Assembly: GCF_001183985.1 (NCBI RefSeq)
Contig: NZ_LFZW01000001.1
Coordinates: 4,617,621 to 4,681,620, forward strand
Reading direction: 5' to 3'
Origin: Peribacillus loiseleuriae
GTDB taxonomy: Bacteria; Bacillota; Bacilli; Bacillales; DSM-1321
Length of the DNA: 64,000 bases
Shown one piece after another: positions 61,142 to 64,000 of this stretch. The notes beneath the pieces were generated by a model. It saw only the letters and a list, made by a program, of their open reading frames with translations, was not told the origin of the DNA and did not search any database. The translations under genes and the position numbers were made by a program. Numbering within the stretch: position 1 is the first letter of the stretch; the number at the start of each line of letters is the position of its first letter.

Positions 61142-61200
61142 CGAACCCCTTAAACGAACTGGGTTTTCGTAAAAAACCAGTTTGTTTAAGGGGTTTATAC
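61140..61200. terminator. bidirectional terminator between sinR and sinI
   Basis: AACCCCTTAAACGAACTGG ... CCAGTTTGTTTAAGGGGTT stem of about 19 bp, A- and T-rich on both sides. It serves convergent genes. Confidence 0.85.
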
Positions 61201-61208
61201 GTTTTAAA

Positions 61209-61349
61209 TCATATGATAAGTTGGTCATCCTTTTTCTCTTCGATTGCTTTTTTCTCTAAGAAATACAGAACTTCCTCTTTTGTCAGCCCTAGTTCCTTAG
61301 CTTGTCTCATTAGCTCCACCCATTCTTCATCCACTGTTACACCCTTCAA
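61209..61349 (-). CDS. sinI: SinI-like anti-repressor
   Basis: 46 residues. The stretch DEEWVELMRQAKELGLTKEE is the SinI domain that pairs with SinR's C-terminal helices and pulls it off DNA. A short charged tail follows (KKAIEEKKDDQLII). The start is TTG, 6 bases after GGAGGG, giving LKGVTVDEEW; the longer frame from 61394 has no RBS. It faces sinR tail to tail, unlike the B. subtilis sinIR operon. Confidence 0.88.
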   Translation of the reverse strand: MKGVTVDEEWVELMRQAKELGLTKEEVLYFLEKKAIEEKKDDQLII

Positions 61350-61835
61350 CCCATTCCCTCCTAAAATACTATGTATTTCAGGCAGCCCAGCCATCGTAGC
61401 ACAATACCTTAGACCCGTGACTTTGCGTCCCTATTTTTCAATAGGTTTGCCTTTTTCTGTGTAAGCACTTTCTATTTTCTTGATTATACAGAATCTTTTG
61501 TATTATTAATGTAACTTTATGGAATTAGATTGAAATACTTTATCTAAAATTATTACATTTTTCAACAAAATCTGACATAATCCGACTATAAGTAAGTTGG
61601 AAACGGGATAATTTAAAGTATCTTTCTCGTCATCCGGCCTTTTATACTCATGACATATAGTCTAGATATTTCGCCATTCTCTTAGGATTATGTACCTTCA
61701 ATTTCATACGCAACTGGGACAAATCCATTGGCCTTTATCACTCTACTAAGTGAAGCACTTCTTTCTAGTGATACGTGTTTTTTTCTCTTTAAAAAACGTA
61801 TATACAAAGTATATTCATTAATATGCTCATAACGA

Positions 61836-61872
61836 AAACTCCCTTTGAACTGAATATCAAAGGGAGTTTTTC
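61836..61872 (-). terminator. chromate transporter operon terminator
   Basis: AAAACTCCCTTTGA/TCAAAGGGAGTTTTT stem and T-run, overlapping the end of the second chrA gene. The 61350-61835 gap has no gene that I can support. Confidence 0.85.
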
Positions 61873-62401
61873 ATCCAAGAAAAATAGCACCATATACTAA
61901 AGCACCAGCGATTACATAGGCAGGATGCACATTCAATTTACCAAGTAACATATAACTAATCGCACCAATTACTAAAGTCTGAATCCAACCAATTCCTTCA
62001 TAGGCGGTGAAAAAGAAATCATACGTCATCATCCCTAGCAAGACGGCGATAATTGGACGTACGACAACCGTCATCCTTTTCACTCGCGGGGATTCTTTGT
62101 GCCGCATTAAGATGCTGAGTAGACCAAGCATTAAAATAAGTGAAGGAGCTACTGAAGCGAATACCCCGACAATAGCACCAAGAATACCAGCCTGCTCAAA
62201 GCCAATATAGCCAGCCATTTTGGTAGCAATCGGGCCAGGCAATGCATTTCCAAGTGCAATCATTTCACTGAATTCATGAACCGTAAACCAGCCGTAGCGG
62301 TCAACGACTTCCTTTTCAATTAACGGAATCGAAGCCGGACCACCGCCATATCCGAGGATACCTGAAATAAAAAATGCCCAGAAAATCTGCAAATAAATCA
62401 T
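61871..62401 (-). CDS. chrA: chromate transporter, short-chain half 2
   Basis: A 176-residue single CHR domain with about five or six helices. It contains FFISGILGYGGGPASIPLIEKEVVDRYGW, then ALGNALPGPIATKMAGYIG, the CHR signature. Short-chain CHR proteins act in pairs with opposite membrane topology, as in B. subtilis YwrA/YwrB. Its start overlaps the end of the partner gene by 4 bp. Confidence 0.93.
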   Translation of the reverse strand: MIYLQIFWAFFISGILGYGGGPASIPLIEKEVVDRYGWFTVHEFSEMIALGNALPGPIATKMAGYIGFEQAGILGAIVGVFASVAPSLILMLGLLSILMRHKESPRVKRMTVVVRPIIAVLLGMMTYDFFFTAYEGIGWIQTLVIGAISYMLLGKLNVHPAYVIAGALVYGAIFLG

Positions 62402-62967
62402 AATTTTCCTACCTCCTTATTAGGACTAGAAGCAGGATCTTTCTTAAGTAATGCCCCAATTAGCAGGGAAAAAATAATAATAGCAGGATGCACATTCAAT
62501 AGTTTCATGAACACAAGTCCAAGTACAACAAAAATAATCGTCCACAGCCACCCCAAACTGGATGAGCCTGATTTTTTGAAAAACTCTAAAGTCATGGTTA
62601 ACAGCATCACAGCAACAACTGGAACGACCGCTTGTGACATCCCTGTGACCCACGCTTGATCTTTATAAGCATTCAAACTCGTCAAAAGCAAAATCATTAA
62701 AAGAATCGTGGGAACACACGACGCGAATACACCATTCAATAAGCCCCAAAAGCCGCCAACACGATACCCAATATACCCTGCAAGCTTAGGCGCAATCGGA
62801 CCAGGCAGTGCATTTCCAAGTGCCATGACATCACCAAAATCTTCATTATTCATCCACTTATATTTCTCGACTACCTCTTTATGGGCAAGTGGAATCGCTG
62901 CAGGGCCTCCACCGAAGCCAAGTATACCAACTCTAAAAAAAGCCATAAAAATATTTAATTGCTTCAT
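62398..62967 (-). CDS. chrA: chromate transporter, short-chain half 1
   Basis: A 189-residue single CHR domain with FFRVGILGFGGGPAAIPLAHKEVVEKYKW and ALGNALPGPIAPKLAGYIG. Paired with the downstream gene; the two are clearly paralogous along their length. It should export chromate, or act on a related anion. ATG at 62967 after GGAGTGA; the longer frame is unsupported. Nothing is recognised in 62968-63477 except the hpf terminator. Confidence 0.93.
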   Translation of the reverse strand: MKQLNIFMAFFRVGILGFGGGPAAIPLAHKEVVEKYKWMNNEDFGDVMALGNALPGPIAPKLAGYIGYRVGGFWGLLNGVFASCVPTILLMILLLTSLNAYKDQAWVTGMSQAVVPVVAVMLLTMTLEFFKKSGSSSLGWLWTIIFVVLGLVFMKLLNVHPAIIIFSLLIGALLKKDPASSPNKEVGKL

Positions 62968-63425
62968 ATCCTTCACTCCACCCGCTTCTACTAATCTATC
63001 TTCCAATAGCCATGTACCAAGCTGTATCCCCTATCGGCACGCTATTTATGGAATAATAGGGTAAATGATTACTCTCTTTTATTTTCAACTTATCAAGGGA
63101 AATTTCAATTTGATGTTCTTTCCTGCATATTGTCTGGGCGATATGATTCTTGAGTAAGGTTTAATCGCCGATTTCATATTTCTGTCCAAAATAACCGTAT
63201 ACTACGTTACTTTAGAAGTCTAAAAACCTTTCATAATCTGCAGTGATAACAGATACGAATAATGGAAAAAGCCCATAATCATCATTCTCTAATCTAGTAT
63301 TTGCCTTTATATTATACAGAAACTTTTACGTATTTGTGCAGTTATCTCGGAAAACATTGGGCCATTATGCTAAATTCGTACAGCTGATGCCTAAATCACG
63401 AGACTTTTATCCATCTTATAAACAG

Positions 63426-63468
63426 TAAAGGCCTGATTCTCTGCTAAGAAAGAATCAGGCCTGTTTAG
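63426..63468 (-). terminator. hpf terminator
   Basis: AGGCCTGATTCT ... AGAATCAGGCCT stem just past the hpf stop. The T-tract is weak. Confidence 0.65.
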
Positions 63469-63477
63469 GTTATTTAT

Positions 63478-64000
63478 TTAGCTTGGTTCAATCAAACCAT
63501 AGCGTCCATCCTTACGACGGTACACGACATTTGTCGAGTTCGTATCTGAGTTCGTATAGACAAAAAAACTATGACCAAGCATATTCATTTGCAGGATGGC
63601 TTCTTCACTATCCATTGGTTTCAAATCAAAACGCTTATTCCGGACAACCTCTAAATCGAGCTCGTCTTCCTCAATCGGTGCATTGTCATTATCCTCAAAC
63701 ATCGGAAAAACATCGGTTGCATTCGTATTTGTACCACGGAATTTTCGGTTTACCTTTGTTTTATGTTTACGAATTTGCCGCTCCAATTTGTCAGTAATCA
63801 GGTCAATCGCTGCATACATATCAGCATTTTCCTCTTCTGCGCGAAGCACCAAATTCGTCATTGGGATCGTTATTTCCACTTTAGATGTATTATGATTCAC
63901 TCGTAAATTCACCATTGCCCTTGCATCTGGTGCATGGCTAAAATACCGTTCCAATTTTCCAATCTTTTTCTCTACATATTCCCGTATTGCTGGAGTTACC
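63478..64000 (-). CDS. hpf: long ribosome hibernation promoting factor (5' end outside window)
   Basis: 173 complete codons visible; the start lies beyond the window edge. The frame reads VTPAIREYVEKKIGKLERYF at its beginning, so only about the first 12-15 residues are missing. The N-terminal domain binds the ribosome decoding site. The C-terminal domain (DLEVVRNKRFDLKPMDSEEAILQMNMLGHSFFVY in pieces) drives 100S dimer formation, the long form as B. subtilis YvyD. It precedes secA in B. subtilis. Confidence 0.95.
   Translation of the reverse strand, partial: VTPAIREYVEKKIGKLERYFSHAPDARAMVNLRVNHNTSKVEITIPMTNLVLRAEEENADMYAAIDLITDKLERQIRKHKTKVNRKFRGTNTNATDVFPMFEDNDNAPIEEDELDLEVVRNKRFDLKPMDSEEAILQMNMLGHSFFVYTNSDTNSTNVVYRRKDGRYGLIEPS

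Noticed and set aside
61650-61760. Minus-strand fragment reading KVHNPKRMAKYLDYMS
   Set aside because: It looks protein-like but has no RBS and meets stops at once in every frame; not enough to call even a pseudogene.

Overview
The window looks like the chromosome of a low-GC, endospore-forming Bacillaceae (Bacillus sensu lato). The reasons are gene content and order: rpoN/sigL, clpP with a CtsR box, crh-whiA-glmR-rapZ-yvcI, trxB, yvcD, a complete his operon with hisZ, yvoF-ppaX-yvoD-lgt-hprK, yvlB, uvrAB, csbA, minJ-ctpB, ftsEX, cccB, yvjA, prfB, secA and hpf follow the Bacillus subtilis arrangement closely. A KatX-type catalase and SinR/SinI fit a spore former. The species cannot be named from the sequence. 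Most genes lie on the minus strand.

Layout. 0-2 kb: glutaredoxin-like protein and sigma-54. 2.1-4.2 kb: a decayed integrative element in a tRNA-Arg(CCG) gene, with a 71-bp att duplication, a shattered tyrosine integrase and a tail tape-measure relic. 4.4-12.2 kb: clpP, then the crh/whiA/glmR/rapZ/yvcI carbon and cell-envelope control operon, trxB and yvcD. 12.4-19.0 kb: his operon (transcribed hisZ to hisIE). 19.4-25.0 kb: yvoF, ppaX, yvoD, lgt, hprK and yvlB. 25.6-31.3 kb: uvrA, uvrB, csbA. 31.7-36.1 kb: catalase, YceI, oligoendopeptidase F. 36.1-47.2 kb is the accessory part: two unannotated 49-residue membrane proteins divergent from an FHA/winged-helix regulator, adaA-adaB with a dead alkA, a small alarmone synthetase, and a YknXYZ-like export operon with a two-component system whose kinase is frameshifted. 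47.7-60.3 kb: cell-division and envelope block (minJ, ctpB, M23 peptidase, ftsX, ftsE), cccB, yvjA, prfB and secA. 60.5-64 kb: sinR and sinI in convergent orientation, a split chromate transporter, and the truncated start of hpf.

The most unusual feature is the density of short non-coding repeats. I find five copies of a MITE-like element with terminal inverted repeats and target duplications, seven copies of a hairpin repeat placed mainly at gene 3' ends (one split by a MITE, so the empty site can be rebuilt), two 98-bp REP-bounded cassettes at the his operon, a third element in inverted copies around cccB-yvjA, a two-copy element whose reading frame is conserved, and a triplicated 20-bp palindrome between yvlB and uvrA. 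No CRISPR array, riboswitch, rRNA or intact transposase gene was seen.
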